Source: Micromonospora tulbaghiae (GTDB lineage Bacteria > Actinomycetota > Actinomycetes > Mycobacteriales > Micromonosporaceae). From it: 64,000 bases of DNA. Of the stretch, positions 24,681 through 33,957 are shown piece after piece (the stretch's first letter is position 1; every line of letters begins with the position of its first letter). The notes under the pieces were generated by a model that saw only the letters and a list, made by a program, of their open reading frames with translations, searched no databases and had not been told where the DNA came from. Location of the stretch: assembly GCF_900091605.1 (NCBI RefSeq), contig NZ_FMCQ01000002.1:620001-684000 (forward strand), given 5' to 3'. Both the position numbers and the translations under genes were made by a program.

Positions 24681-26117
24681 TCAGCCCAGGTCCACGGCGG
24701 GGTAGAGCGGGAACGGCGTGAGCAGGTCGGCGGCCTGCTTGCCGACGGACTCGGCGACGGCCGGGTCCAGCACGTACTTCGCCTTCGACGGCGCGCCGTC
24801 CGGGCCGGTGCCCGGCGTGGTCTGGCTGAGCACGGTGTGGATCAGCTCGGCGGTGGCGTCCATCTCGGCGGCGCCGAGCCCTCGGGTGGTCAGCGCCGGG
24901 GTGCCGATGCGGATGCCCGAGGTGTACCAGGCGCCGTTCGGGTCCTGCGGCACCGAGTTGCGGTTGGTGACGATGCCCGAGTCCAGCAGCGCCTGCTCGG
25001 CCTGCCGGCCGGTCAGGCCGTACCCGGACACGTCGATGAGCACCAGGTGGTTGTCGGTGCCGCCGGTGACCAGCGTGGCGCCCCGGCGCAGCAGCCCGTC
25101 GGCGAGCGCCTGCGCGTTGTCCACGATCCGCTGGGCGTAGTCGGCGAAGTCGGGGCGGCGCGCCTCGGCCAGCGCGACCGCCTTGGCGGCCATCACGTGC
25201 GGCAGCGGCCCGCCGAGCACCATCGGGCAGCCCCGGTCGACCTGGTCGGCCAGCTCCGGGCCGCAGAGCACCATGCCGCCGCGCGGGCCGCGCAGCGACT
25301 TGTGCGTGGTGGTGGTGACGATGTGCGCGTGCGGCACCGGGTCGAAGTCGCCGGTGAACACCTTGCCGGCGACCAGCCCGGCGAAGTGCGCCATGTCGAC
25401 CATGAACGTGGCGCCGACCGAGTCGGCGATCTCCCGCATGATCCGGAAGTTGACCTTCCGCGGGTACGCGGAGTAACCGGCGACCAGGATCAGCGGCTTG
25501 AACTCGCGGGCCGCCTCGGCCACCCGGTCGTAGTCGATCAGGCCGGTGGCCGGGTCGGTGCCGTAGCTGCGCTGGTCGAACATCTTGCCGGAGATGTTCG
25601 GCCGGAAACCGTGCGTGAGGTGGCCGCCGGCATCGAGCGACATGCCGAGCATCCGCTGGTTGCCCAGCTCGCGGCGCAGCGCGAACCAGTCCGCCTCGGT
25701 GAGGTCGTTGACCTGCCGCGCCTGCGCCTTGCGCAGCGCGGGGGACTCGACCCGGTCGGCCAGGATCGCCCAGAACGCGACCAGGTTGGCGTCGATGCCC
25801 GAGTGCGGCTGCACGTACGCGTGGGACGCGCCGAACAGCTCCCGGGCGTGCTCCGCGGCGAGCGCCTCGACGGTGTCGACGTTCTGGCAGCCGGCGTAGA
25901 ACCGGCGCCCGACGGTGCCCTCGGCGTACTTGTCGCTGAACCAGTTGCCCATGGCCAGCAGCGTCGCGGGGGAGGCGTAGTTCTCGCTGGCGATGAGCTT
26001 GAGCGACTCGCGCTGGTCGGCCAGTTCCGCGGCGATGGCGTCGGCCACGCGCGGCTCGACGCCGCGGACGACCTCCAACGCGCTGCGGAAGGCGGTGGAC
26101 TCGGCGTTGCGCGACAT
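24681..26117 (-). CDS. glyA: Serine hydroxymethyltransferase
   Basis: A 478-residue PLP enzyme that interconverts serine and glycine with tetrahydrofolate. The N-terminal [32 protein letters not shown], the PLP lysine K273 in [15 protein letters not shown] and a C-terminal [11 protein letters not shown] are classic. It is longer than the ~420-residue E. coli form because of an insertion of about 50 residues near residue 135 ([21 protein letters not shown] region), as in a paralogous SHMT group of actinobacteria. Start MSRNAEST at 26117 is fixed by GGAGGT just upstream. A ZTP riboswitch lies in the leader, so expression should respond to folate/purine stress through Z nucleotides. Confidence 0.95.
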   Translation of the reverse strand: MSRNAESTAFRSALEVVRGVEPRVADAIAAELADQRESLKLIASENYASPATLLAMGNWFSDKYAEGTVGRRFYAGCQNVDTVEALAAEHARELFGASHAYVQPHSGIDANLVAFWAILADRVESPALRKAQARQVNDLTEADWFALRRELGNQRMLGMSLDAGGHLTHGFRPNISGKMFDQRSYGTDPATGLIDYDRVAEAAREFKPLILVAGYSAYPRKVNFRIMREIADSVGATFMVDMAHFAGLVAGKVFTGDFDPVPHAHIVTTTTHKSLRGPRGGMVLCGPELADQVDRGCPMVLGGPLPHVMAAKAVALAEARRPDFADYAQRIVDNAQALADGLLRRGATLVTGGTDNHLVLIDVSGYGLTGRQAEQALLDSGIVTNRNSVPQDPNGAWYTSGIRIGTPALTTRGLGAAEMDATAELIHTVLSQTTPGTGPDGAPSKAKYVLDPAVAESVGKQAADLLTPFPLYPAVDLG

Positions 26118-26140
26118 GCGACCTCCAGATGACGTGCGGA

Positions 26141-26222
26141 AGGCCCAGGCGCTCGGCATGCGTCCTCATGACGAGGCCGCTCCCCGATGGTGCTCCATCT
26201 CCACGCGCCAGTCACGGCCCGT
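26141..26222 (-). ncRNA. ZTP (pfl) riboswitch upstream of glyA
   Basis: On the sense strand of the glyA leader the conserved ZTP/pfl blocks appear in order: GCCGTGACTGGCG, then CACCATCGGGGAGCGGC, a variable stem (a GCCTCGTCATGAGG-type hairpin), then CGCCTGGGC. These are the hallmark GUGACUGGCG, GGGGAGCG and CCUGGGC segments of the aptamer. It ends about 25 bases before the start, close to the GGAGGT, suggesting control of translation or of a short terminator. glyA is a well-known ZTP riboswitch target. Confidence 0.88.
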
Positions 26223-26330
26223 GCCGATCCTACCGGCCCGGCCGGGACCTGCGGGGTTGGGCCGCCCGTCCCGGGGCACACCGTGGGGGAGGCCGGCCCC
26301 GACCCGGCCCGGGGGAGAGGAGGCACGACC

Positions 26331-27137
26331 ATGACCACACCGAGCACCGGACGGCCGCTCGCCGTGGTGACCGGCGCGTCCAGCGGCATCGGGTACGAGC
26401 TGGCGGTCCAGTTCGCCGAGCACGGGTACGACGTGGTGGTTGCCGCCGAGGACGCGGCGATCGAGCGCGCGGCGGGTGACCTGCGGCGCGACGGCGGCCC
26501 GGAGGTGTACCCGGTCCGGGTGGACCTGGCCACGCCCGAGGGCGTACGGCGGCTGGCCGGGGAGGTCACCGGGCTGGGCCGCCCGGTCGACGCGCTGGCG
26601 CTCAACGCCGGCCGGGGCGCGGGCGGGGACTTCGTCGGCGGCACCGACCTGGCCGACGAGCTGACCGTGATCGACCTGAACGTCCGCTCGACGGTGCACC
26701 TGGCCAAGCTGCTGCTGCCGGACATGGTCCGCCGGGGCGCCGGGCGGGTGCTGTTCACCTCGTCCATCGCCGCCACCATGCCCGGGGCGTACCAGGCGGT
26801 CTACAACGCCTCGAAGTCGTTCGTGCAGTCCTTCGCCGAGGGGGTGCGCAACGAGCTGAAGGACAGCGGCGTAACAGTGACGTCGCTGATGCCCGGCCCG
26901 ACCGACACCGAGTTCTTCGACCGGGCCGACATGGAGGACACCCGGGTCGGGCAGGGGCGCAAGGACGACCCCCGCAAGGTGGCGGAGGACGCGTTCGAGG
27001 CGCTGATGAAGGGGGAGCACAAGGTCGCCGCCGGTTCGCTGGTCAACAAGATCCAGGTGGCCGCCGGCAAGGTCATCCCGGATCGGCTGAAGGCCGAGCA
27101 GCACCGGAAGATGGCCGAGCCCGGCTCGGGCGACTGA
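26331..27137 (+). CDS. Short-chain dehydrogenase/reductase
   Basis: A 268-residue classical SDR. The Rossmann motif is VTGASSGIGYELA, NAG appears in ALNAGRG, and the catalytic residues are S in FTSSIAA and Y-x-x-x-K in YNASK. It ends with VNKIQVAAGKVIPDRLKAEQ, a tail seen in dltE-like/oxidoreductase-type SDRs. Start ATG 26331 follows GGGAGAGGAGG. It is divergent from glyA and convergent with the hemerythrin gene. Substrate unknown. Confidence 0.88.
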   Translation: MTTPSTGRPLAVVTGASSGIGYELAVQFAEHGYDVVVAAEDAAIERAAGDLRRDGGPEVYPVRVDLATPEGVRRLAGEVTGLGRPVDALALNAGRGAGGDFVGGTDLADELTVIDLNVRSTVHLAKLLLPDMVRRGAGRVLFTSSIAATMPGAYQAVYNASKSFVQSFAEGVRNELKDSGVTVTSLMPGPTDTEFFDRADMEDTRVGQGRKDDPRKVAEDAFEALMKGEHKVAAGSLVNKIQVAAGKVIPDRLKAEQHRKMAEPGSGD

Positions 27138-27141
27138 GCAC

Positions 27142-27190
27142 CGACGCGAGCGGGACCGCCCCCGGTGAAGGGGTGGTCCCGCTCGCGTCG
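27142..27190. terminator. Bidirectional terminator hairpin
   Basis: A perfect 16-bp stem, CGACGCGAGCGGGACC (27142-27157) with GGTCCCGCTCGCGTCG (27175-27190), extended inward by CCCC/GGGG, separates the convergent SDR and hemerythrin genes. Confidence 0.85.
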
Positions 27191-27201
27191 CGGACCCGGT
27201 G

Positions 27202-27702
27202 TCAGGCGACCACGGCGTCCAGGGACTTCTTCAGCGCCTTCGGGGCGGTCGGCGTCTTCGGCGCCTTCGGCCGCAGGTCGAGCATCCGCTGACCGATCTC
27301 CTGGAGCTGGTTACGGCCGAGCGCCTCGCGCACCTTGGGGAACCACTCCTGCTCCTCCTCCTCGACGTGGTGCAGCACGTTCTCGATCAGCACCGTCGTC
27401 TTGGCGTTGAAGCGCTCGTCGTCGGCGTCCATGGTGAACAGCTCGAAGCAGAGCACGTCCGCGACGTGGTGCTCCTCGTACGACTCCAGGATGTCGTCCT
27501 CGACGTCGGGCACCAGCTTGCGGACCTCCGGGTACATCACCTCGTTCTCCAGGTAGGTGTGCACCGTCAGAGCTTCGAGGATCTGCTCGACGATCTTCCC
27601 GCGCTTGCTGGCCGGCCCCTCCTCGGCCTCCTGGAAGGCCTTGAACAGGCGGCGGATCTCCTTGTGGTCCTCCTTGAGCAGGACGATCGCGTCGGTGGAC
27701 AC
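27202..27702 (-). CDS. Hemerythrin HHE-domain protein
   Basis: A 166-residue four-helix hemerythrin-like protein. Iron-binding type residues are spaced as H in KEDHKEIRRLF, H-x-x-x-E in VHTYLENEVMYPEV, H-H in YEEHHVADVL and H-x-x-x-E in VLHHVEEEEQEWFP. Bacterial HHE proteins bind diiron and respond to oxygen, nitric oxide or oxidative stress. The C-terminal 30 residues are Lys/Pro/Ala-rich (PKAPKTPTAPKALKK), which may bind nucleic acid or membranes. GTG 27702 follows AGGAGGT. Confidence 0.9.
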   Translation of the reverse strand: MSTDAIVLLKEDHKEIRRLFKAFQEAEEGPASKRGKIVEQILEALTVHTYLENEVMYPEVRKLVPDVEDDILESYEEHHVADVLCFELFTMDADDERFNAKTTVLIENVLHHVEEEEQEWFPKVREALGRNQLQEIGQRMLDLRPKAPKTPTAPKALKKSLDAVVA

Positions 27703-27763
27703 CGGTTACCTCCTAAGTCGGCTGACGGTGCCCCCCTACCCGGCACCCGACCAGGACAAACAG

Positions 27764-27793
27764 ACCGGGCCCGGCGAGAACGCCGGGCCCGGT
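27764..27793 (-). terminator. Terminator hairpin of the S8 protease gene
   Basis: ACCGGGCCCGGCG and CGCCGGGCCCGGT form a perfect 13-bp stem with an AGAA loop, 15 bases past the protease stop codon on the minus strand. Confidence 0.8.
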
Positions 27794-27808
27794 CCACGCG
27801 GGTCGGAG

Positions 27809-29293
27809 TTACTTCACCGCGTTGTACGCGTCCACGACGCCGGCGCCGTAGAACCCGTTGCGGTTCCCGCCGGAGCAGGCCGCGTCGTACGCGTTCGGGC
27901 CCGCCGGGATCAGCGGCACCGGGTTGTAGACGCCCGACGGGCAGGACTTCGCCACCGCCGTGCGCTCCAGGAACGAGGAGAGCTGGCCCGGGTTCATGCC
28001 CGGGTGCGCGGACAGCGCCAGCGCCGCGACGCCGGCGGCGTGCGGGCTGGACATCGAGGTGCCCTGCTTGTAGCCCCACCCGTTGGTGCGGGTGGCGGTG
28101 TTGAAGGTGGTGGACAGGATGCCGTCGGCGGACGTCGACACCGCGCCCCGGGTCCGGAACCGGGTGTCGCCACCCGGCGCGGTCACGTCGATCACGCCCT
28201 GGCCGTACGAGGAGTAGTAGCTCTTCTCACCGGTCGGGCCGACCGCGGCGACCGTCACCACGCCCGGCGCCTCGGCCGGGAGGACCAGGCAGGCGTTCGT
28301 GAGGTTCTCGCGGTCCTCCGGCGTGCCGTTGTTCGGGCTGCCGGTGTCGGTGATCTTGTGGGCCAGGTCCCAGTTCGAGTTGCCGGCCGACGCGACGTGC
28401 AGCACGCCCTGGGACTGCGAGTAACGCAGGGCCCGCTGCACGGCCTTCCACACCGGGCGCTGGCGGGCGTCGTTGCGGCAGTTCAGCTGCCACGGGTCGA
28501 TGTAGTAGCTGTTGTTCGTGAGCTTGATGCCGTGCTCGGCGGCCCACATGAACCCGCAGACCGCGGCCTCCGGGAAGATGTAGCCGTCGTCGTTTACGAC
28601 CTTGACGGCAGCGACCTTCACACCCGGCGCGACGCCGGTGACGCCGACGCCGTTGACCGCGGCGGCGATGGTGCCCGCCACGTGGGTGCCGTGGTCGCTG
28701 GTGGTGGGGTTCCACGCGGCCTCGGCGGTGTTCGGGACGCCGCCGACGCACGAGGCGCTCTTGTCCCTGGCGATCTGGCTCGCCAGGTCCGGGTGGCTGC
28801 TGGAGATGCCGCTGTCCAGCACACCCACCACGACCGACGGGCTGCCGCCGCTCACCGCGTGCGCCTGCGGGACGCGGATCTGGTCCATGTCCCACTGAAG
28901 GTTGTAGAGCGGTTCGGCGGTCGGGTCGCCGGTGGCCGCGGCGACGGCGGCGGCCGGCACCTCGACCGTCTCGCCCTCGTCCAGGGCGGTGCCCAGGCCG
29001 GCGGTGGAGGCGACCGACTCGACGCCGGCGCCCGCCACGCGGGTGGTGAAGTCCGGGGCGGACGAGCGCACGATCAGCACGCCGATCTTGTCGTACGCCG
29101 CCACCACGGTGCCGTCGGCGGCCGCCACCCGGGCGGCGGCCTTGGCGGTGCCGTTGCCCTGCGGGGCGAGCACCAGATACGAGGTCTCCGGTCCGGCGGC
29201 CGCAGCCGGCGACATGCCGCCGGTGAGGGCGAGCCCGGCGCCGAGCGTCACCGCCGACGCCGCGGCGAGTGTCTTGCGACGGAGATTGTTCAC
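27809..29293 (-). CDS. Secreted S8 family serine protease (subtilisin-like)
   Basis: A 494-residue exported protease. The signal peptide spans residues 1-33 (NNLRRK, hydrophobic core, AAAA-GP). A short inhibitor-like propeptide (about 36-120) precedes the S8 domain with catalytic D160 (VLDSGI), H201 (DHGTHVAGT) and S413 (GTSMSSPHAAG); the oxyanion N305 is in ASAGN. Paired cysteines (C182, C246, C272 and others) suit an extracellular enzyme. GTG 29293 has GGGAG upstream. It is likely a general secreted protease. Confidence 0.93.
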   Translation of the reverse strand: MNNLRRKTLAAASAVTLGAGLALTGGMSPAAAAGPETSYLVLAPQGNGTAKAAARVAAADGTVVAAYDKIGVLIVRSSAPDFTTRVAGAGVESVASTAGLGTALDEGETVEVPAAAVAAATGDPTAEPLYNLQWDMDQIRVPQAHAVSGGSPSVVVGVLDSGISSSHPDLASQIARDKSASCVGGVPNTAEAAWNPTTSDHGTHVAGTIAAAVNGVGVTGVAPGVKVAAVKVVNDDGYIFPEAAVCGFMWAAEHGIKLTNNSYYIDPWQLNCRNDARQRPVWKAVQRALRYSQSQGVLHVASAGNSNWDLAHKITDTGSPNNGTPEDRENLTNACLVLPAEAPGVVTVAAVGPTGEKSYYSSYGQGVIDVTAPGGDTRFRTRGAVSTSADGILSTTFNTATRTNGWGYKQGTSMSSPHAAGVAALALSAHPGMNPGQLSSFLERTAVAKSCPSGVYNPVPLIPAGPNAYDAACSGGNRNGFYGAGVVDAYNAVK

Positions 29294-29440
29294 ACAGACT
29301 CCCAGGGGTTCGTGCGGGTGGACCGCACCCCTGAACGGGCTGCGGTCCGGGCGGAGGCACGGCGAAGTACCGGCCTCGCCCGGACCAGCGCCGCCGCACC
29401 CCCGGGTGTTACACGTCCCGCGCGCCCGTGGAGTGGATCG

Positions 29441-30304
29441 TCAGACGGTGGCGATCGTGTAGGGGATCTCGTCCAGCAGTTCCCGGGCCAGGAAGCCGAT
29501 CCGTCCGTACCGGGGGACCAGCCGCTGCCCGCTCACCGCGTGCGCGAACGCCGCCCAGCAGGCCGCCTGCGCCGGGTCGGCACCCCGGGAGAGCAGGCCC
29601 GCGAGCAGCCCGGAGCGCACGTCGCCGCTGCCCGAGGTGCCCAGCCCGGCGTCACCGCTCTCCTCCCGCCAGGCCCGGCCGTCCGGCGTCGCGATGTGCC
29701 CGTAGAGCGACACCACCGCGTCGTACCGGCCGGCCAGTTCCACCGCCTCGGCGTCCAGGTCGTCGCCCGGATCGCGGCCCAGCAGGTGCTTCGCCTCGGT
29801 CAGGTTGGGCGTGAGCACCACCTTGCGGCCGGACCCGACCAGCAGATCCGGCGCGTGGCTGAGCGCGCCCAGCGCGTACGCGTCGAGCACCAGGGCGGTC
29901 TCCCGCCCGGCCGCGTCCAGGACCAGGCGCAGCAGCTCCCCGGTGGCGTCGATGTCCTTCAGGCCGGGACCGACGGCCACCACGTCCGCCTCGGCGACCA
30001 GCCCGCCGAGCAGGTCGCCCGGGTCACCGCGTACCGCGCCGTCGTCGGTCTCCGGCAGGCCGATCACGAGCGCCTCGGGCACCTGGATGCTCAGCGACGG
30101 GGCCGTCGACTCGGCCGCGGCGAGCTGGAGCACGCCGGCCCCGGCACGCAGCGCGGCCACCCCGGCCAGCAGCACCGCGCCGGGGGTGAACCGGGAGCCG
30201 CCGACCACCAGCACGGTGCCGCGCGCCTCCTTGCCGCCGGTGGGCACCGGCAGCGCCCAGTCCCGCAGCAGCGCGGGGGTGATCACGTCAGACCGGCTCG
30301 GCAT
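29441..30304 (-). CDS. nnrD: ADP-dependent NAD(P)H-hydrate dehydratase
   Basis: A 287-residue ribokinase-like NAD(P)HX repair enzyme that dehydrates damaged hydrated NADH/NADPH with ADP. Motifs: GTVLVVGGSRFTPGAVLLAG at the N-domain, VAVGPGL, LTPNLTEAKHLLG and the nucleotide-binding GTSGSGDVRSGLLAGLLSRG. The epimerase (YjeF N) domain found in fused NnrD proteins is absent. ATG 30304 with AGGGAGGACGAGG upstream overlaps the end of the histidine phosphatase gene by 17 bases. Confidence 0.9.
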   Translation of the reverse strand: MPSRSDVITPALLRDWALPVPTGGKEARGTVLVVGGSRFTPGAVLLAGVAALRAGAGVLQLAAAESTAPSLSIQVPEALVIGLPETDDGAVRGDPGDLLGGLVAEADVVAVGPGLKDIDATGELLRLVLDAAGRETALVLDAYALGALSHAPDLLVGSGRKVVLTPNLTEAKHLLGRDPGDDLDAEAVELAGRYDAVVSLYGHIATPDGRAWREESGDAGLGTSGSGDVRSGLLAGLLSRGADPAQAACWAAFAHAVSGQRLVPRYGRIGFLARELLDEIPYTIATV

Positions 30305-31019
30305 GGACCTCGTCCTCCCTGGTGGGTGTCGCCCCCTGGCGGTGCAGGTGGGTGACGTCGTTGAACACGTCCGGCACGAGCCGGCCGGAGTCGTCGGCGT
30401 GCCAGCCGGTGACCGAGCAGTTGGCGATCACGTGCTCGCGGGTCAGCGCCATCAGCTCCGTCTCGGTGAGCCCCTCCACCAGGTAGCGCAGCAGGAAGAC
30501 CAGCGCGTCGTGGCCGAACAGCAGCACCCGGCCCCCGTCGTGGTCGCGGCGCAGGTCGCCCAGCAGCGCCCGCAGCCGCAGCGCCACGTCGGTCCAGGAC
30601 TCGCCGCCGGGCGGCCGGTAGTAGAACTTGCCGAGCCGGGTACGCCGCTGCGCCTCCTCCGGGTAGCGCCGGGTCACGCCGTGGGCGGTGAGCCCGTCGA
30701 GGACGCCCAGTTCCCGGTCGCGCAGCCGCTCGTCGACGCTCGTCGGGATTCCGGTGCCGTCGAGCGCCAGCTCGGCCGTCCGGACCGCCCGCAGGTACGG
30801 CGACACCACCGCCACGTCCGGCCGTTGCGAGTCCGGCAGCCCGGCCAGCCAGCGGCCGGTCGCCCGCGCCTGCTCCTCGCCGGTCGCCGACAGCGGCACG
30901 TCCGCGTCCCGGTGGGTGAGGTCGATCAGCTCGGCGCCGGACGTCTCGGCCGCCGTGGCCGCGACGTTCGCCGTGCTCTCGCCGTGCCGGACGATCCAGA
31001 GCGATGCCATCTCCGCCAT
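30288..31019 (-). CDS. Histidine phosphatase family protein
   Basis: A 243-residue phosphoglycerate-mutase-like phosphatase. The phosphohistidine motif is WIVRHGESTANV, the second arginine/glutamate set is in SPYLRAVRTAE and RLRDRELGVLDG, and the second histidine is in LLFGHDALVF. Start MAEMASLW at 31019 is preferred because GGGAGCC lies just upstream; a longer in-frame extension to 31139 looks non-coding. It is coupled to nnrD. Substrate is unknown. Confidence 0.88.
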   Translation of the reverse strand: MAEMASLWIVRHGESTANVAATAAETSGAELIDLTHRDADVPLSATGEEQARATGRWLAGLPDSQRPDVAVVSPYLRAVRTAELALDGTGIPTSVDERLRDRELGVLDGLTAHGVTRRYPEEAQRRTRLGKFYYRPPGGESWTDVALRLRALLGDLRRDHDGGRVLLFGHDALVFLLRYLVEGLTETELMALTREHVIANCSVTGWHADDSGRLVPDVFNDVTHLHRQGATPTREDEVHAEPV

Positions 31020-31168
31020 GCGGCTCCCGGTACCCGGGCTCGACCGGGGATAACCGTGCCGGACCGGAGACACACGAGGGCTGCGCACCGTTGCATCGAC
31101 GCGGCAAAATTTCCCACGACTCGGGACGAGGCTGATCACCTGAGCACGCGCCGGCCGTCGCCGGACGG

Positions 31169-31837
31169 TCAGTCCTCCGGCGAACCGGGACTCACCAGAC
31201 CCGTCTCGTACGCGACCACCACCGCCTGGACCCGGTCGCGCAGACCGAGTTTGGCGAGGATGCGGGCGACGTGGGTCTTCACCGTCGCCTCGGACAGGTG
31301 CAGCGCCTCCGCGAGTTCGGCGTTGCTCAGGCCGCCGGCCAGCAGGCGCAGGACCTCCGTCTCGCGCCGGGTCAGCGTGGCCAGGTCACGGTGCACCGCC
31401 GCCGTCTGCGGGTCACGGCGGGCGAAGCGCCGCACCAGGCGGCGGGTGATCGCGGGCGCGAGCAGCGCGTCCCCGTCCTGCACCATCCGCACGGCCGCGA
31501 CCAGGTGTTCCGGCGTCACGTCCTTGAGCAGGAAGCCGCTCGCCCCGGCGGCGAGCGCGGCGTAGACGTACTGGTCCAGGTCGAACGTGGTGAGGATGAT
31601 GATCCGTGGCGCCGCGACGGCCCCGGTGAGGATGCGGCGGGTGGCCTCGAGACCGTCGAGCTCGGGCATGCGCACGTCCATGAGCACCACGTCGGGCCTG
31701 GTGCGGCGCACCGCGTCCACCGCCTCCGCGCCCGTCGCCGCCTCGGCCACCACGTCCACCCCGCCGGCCGTGAGGATCATGCGGAACCCGGTACGGACCA
31801 GCGCCTGGTCGTCGGCGACCACCACTCGTACCGTCAT
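31169..31837 (-). CDS. NarL/FixJ-family response regulator
   Basis: A 222-residue two-component regulator: receiver domain (residues 1-120) with VADDQALVR, phospho-acceptor Asp in VVLMDVRMPE, Thr in ILTTFD and Lys in GFLLKDV; then a LuxR-type helix-turn-helix (LTRRETEVLRLLAGGLSNAE, then LHLSEATVKTHVARILAKLG). Start ATG 31837 overlaps the kinase stop (ATGA). It is expected to regulate the divergent ABC exporter genes, where two palindromes are seen. Confidence 0.93.
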   Translation of the reverse strand: MTVRVVVADDQALVRTGFRMILTAGGVDVVAEAATGAEAVDAVRRTRPDVVLMDVRMPELDGLEATRRILTGAVAAPRIIILTTFDLDQYVYAALAAGASGFLLKDVTPEHLVAAVRMVQDGDALLAPAITRRLVRRFARRDPQTAAVHRDLATLTRRETEVLRLLAGGLSNAELAEALHLSEATVKTHVARILAKLGLRDRVQAVVVAYETGLVSPGSPED

Positions 31838-33096
31838 GTCGCCTCCCACGGGATCAGGGCCTCGACGTGGTAGCCGGCGCCCGGCCGCGCGCCGGCGCGC
31901 AACGTCCCACCGTAGACGGCGAGCCGCTCCCGCAGCCCGATCAGGCCGCGCCCGCCCGTCGCCCCGGTCGTGGCCGGGACGCCGGGCTCGGTGTTGCCGA
32001 CCTCGATCCGCAGGCTCTCCGGCGCGTACTCGACGACGACGGTGCCGGCGGCGCCCGGCGCGTGCCGGACCATGTTCGTCAACGCCTCCTGCACCACCCG
32101 GTAGGCCGTCAGCCCGACACCGGAGGCGACCGGCCGGCGCTCACCCGAGACGGTCAGACCCACCGGCACGCCGGCGTCACGCATGCGTTCGACCAGGTCG
32201 GGCAGGTCGTCGATGCCGGGCTGGGGGTCCTCCGGGTCGTCCGGTTCGGAATCGGCCAGCAGGCCCATGACGTGCCGCAGCTCGGTGAGCGCGGACCGGC
32301 CGGTCGACTCGACGGCCAGCAGCGCCTCCCGCGCCTGATCCGGTGCGGCGGCGAGCACCGTCCGGGCGGCGCCGGCCTGGATGACCATCACGCTGACGTG
32401 ATGCGTCACGACGTCGTGCAGTTCGCGGGCGATGCGGGCCCGCTCTCCGGCGACCGCGTCGCGCAGTGCCTGCTCGTGAGCGCGGGCCTCGGCGGTGAGC
32501 CGCTGCCGGTCCTCGCCCGCCCGTCGTCGCCACACGTGGTGGCCGCCCGCGGCGGCCACCAGCGGGGCCAGCACGACGAACGGAAGACGGTCCGCGGGCA
32601 CCGTGACCACCATCAGCTCCCGCAGGCCCAGGGCGAGCAGCGCCACCACCGGGACCGACGCCAGCACCGGCAGCCGGTACGGGCTGTGCGCCGCCGCGCT
32701 GTAGACGGCGACGAGGCAGGTCAGCACCACGCACGGGAACAGGGCCGGCTGCCGGTCCCCGTCGGTCACCAGGACCAGTGAGGCGGCGGCCGTCGTCGCC
32801 CAGAGCACCGCGAGCGGATACCGGCGGCGCAGCACCAGCGGCGCGCACATGACGAAGACCAGCAGCAGCGCCCCGAGCGTCGACCCGGGCGGCGCCGGCT
32901 GCACCTCCGGCGGGACCGCCAACGGCGGCAGCGGCAGCGGCGGCGGCAACGGCGGGGGCGGGACACCGGCGTCGTCGGTGGCGGCCTGGAAGCACACCAG
33001 CCCGAGCACACCCGCCAGCGCCGCGTCGAGCAGCAGCGCCCGCCAGCCCGGCCTCGGCAGCGGTCCCGTCGCCACGATGCCTCTCACGAGCCACAT
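31834..33096 (-). CDS. Sensor histidine kinase (NarL-system type)
   Basis: A 420-residue membrane kinase. After a proline/leucine-rich segment (PPPPLPPPLPLPPL at about residues 47-60) come several hydrophobic helices (about 80-200), then the HisKA_3 dimerisation helix with the phosphorylated His in ARELHDVVTHHVSVMV and the HATPase domain (AYRVVQEALTNMVRHAPGA, then GGRGLIGLRERLAVYGG). The start is uncertain: ATG 33096 is given; GTG 33075, with GAGAGG just upstream, is also plausible. Coupled to the response regulator. Confidence 0.88.
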   Translation of the reverse strand: MWLVRGIVATGPLPRPGWRALLLDAALAGVLGLVCFQAATDDAGVPPPPLPPPLPLPPLAVPPEVQPAPPGSTLGALLLVFVMCAPLVLRRRYPLAVLWATTAAASLVLVTDGDRQPALFPCVVLTCLVAVYSAAAHSPYRLPVLASVPVVALLALGLRELMVVTVPADRLPFVVLAPLVAAAGGHHVWRRRAGEDRQRLTAEARAHEQALRDAVAGERARIARELHDVVTHHVSVMVIQAGAARTVLAAAPDQAREALLAVESTGRSALTELRHVMGLLADSEPDDPEDPQPGIDDLPDLVERMRDAGVPVGLTVSGERRPVASGVGLTAYRVVQEALTNMVRHAPGAAGTVVVEYAPESLRIEVGNTEPGVPATTGATGGRGLIGLRERLAVYGGTLRAGARPGAGYHVEALIPWEAT

Positions 33097-33282
33097 TCTC
33101 GCCGCCGCACGCCGGCCGGGGCATCGGCCACGGTGTGCACTGCGACTACATCGCAGGGATGACCCCGGAGGAAGATCCACCTCCGGCGGTACGGCGGTGC
33201 GTCGCCGGACCGATGCCCCGACCTGCGGCCCGCTCCTAACGTCACGGCGTCCAATCGACCGGCCTGACGCGAGGGGCGACAC
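33097..33282. promoter_or_regulatory. Divergent control region with two operator-like palindromes
   Basis: Between the kinase and the ABC transporter genes lie CTGCGA-CTACA-TCGCAG at 33140-33156 and CCGGAGG-AAGATCCA-CCTCCGG at 33165-33186, both perfect inverted repeats. Their placement fits binding by the neighbouring response regulator (inference). Confidence 0.45.
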
Positions 33283-33957
33283 ATGACCGATCCGGTGATC
33301 GACGTACGGGGGGTGACCCGCCGCTACGGTGAGGGGCCGCCCGCACTGCACGACGTGTCGCTGACCGTCCGGCCCGGCGAGTGCGTGGCAGTGCTCGGAC
33401 CGTCCGGCAGCGGAAAGTCCACGCTGCTCAACCTGCTCGCCGCGCTGGACCGGCCGGACGCTGGCACGGTGACCGTCGCGGGCACCCGGCTGGAGAAGCT
33501 CGGCGAGGCCGCGTCGGCCCGGTTCCGGCGCGCACACGTGGGGCTGGTCTTCCAGTTCTTCAACCTGCTCGACGACCTGACCGTGCTGGAGAACGTCCTG
33601 CTGCCCGCCCAACTGGCCGGCGCCCCGGCGCGCGCGTCGCGCGCACACGCGGCCTCCCTGCTGGACTCGCTCGGCATCGCCCGGCACGCGCAGGCGTACC
33701 CGGGGCGCCTCTCCGGCGGTGAGCGCCAGCGCGTCGCCGTCGCCCGCGCCCTGATCAACCGGCCGGCGCTGCTGCTGGCCGACGAGCCCACCGGCGCGCT
33801 GGACACCGCCTCCGGGGAGGACGTCCGGCGCCTGCTCGACGAGCTGCACCGCAGCGGCCAGACGATCGTGCTCGTCACCCACGACCTGCGGCTGGCCGAG
33901 GCGTCCGCCAGTCGTACGATCCGCCTGCGCGACGGCCGGGTCGAGGTGCGACGGTGA
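33283..33957 (+). CDS. ABC transporter ATP-binding protein (MacB/LolD type)
   Basis: A 224-residue ATPase: Walker A GPSGSGKST, Q-loop FQFFNLLDDL, signature LSGGERQRVAVARAL, Walker B LLLADEPTGALD and the H-loop VTHD. The FFNLLDDLTVLENV segment is typical of MacB/LolD/FtsE-like subunits that work with FtsX-type permeases. It is coupled to such a permease by GTGA. The neighbouring two-component system suggests antibiotic- or envelope-stress-responsive export. Confidence 0.93.
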   Translation: MTDPVIDVRGVTRRYGEGPPALHDVSLTVRPGECVAVLGPSGSGKSTLLNLLAALDRPDAGTVTVAGTRLEKLGEAASARFRRAHVGLVFQFFNLLDDLTVLENVLLPAQLAGAPARASRAHAASLLDSLGIARHAQAYPGRLSGGERQRVAVARALINRPALLLADEPTGALDTASGEDVRRLLDELHRSGQTIVLVTHDLRLAEASASRTIRLRDGRVEVRR

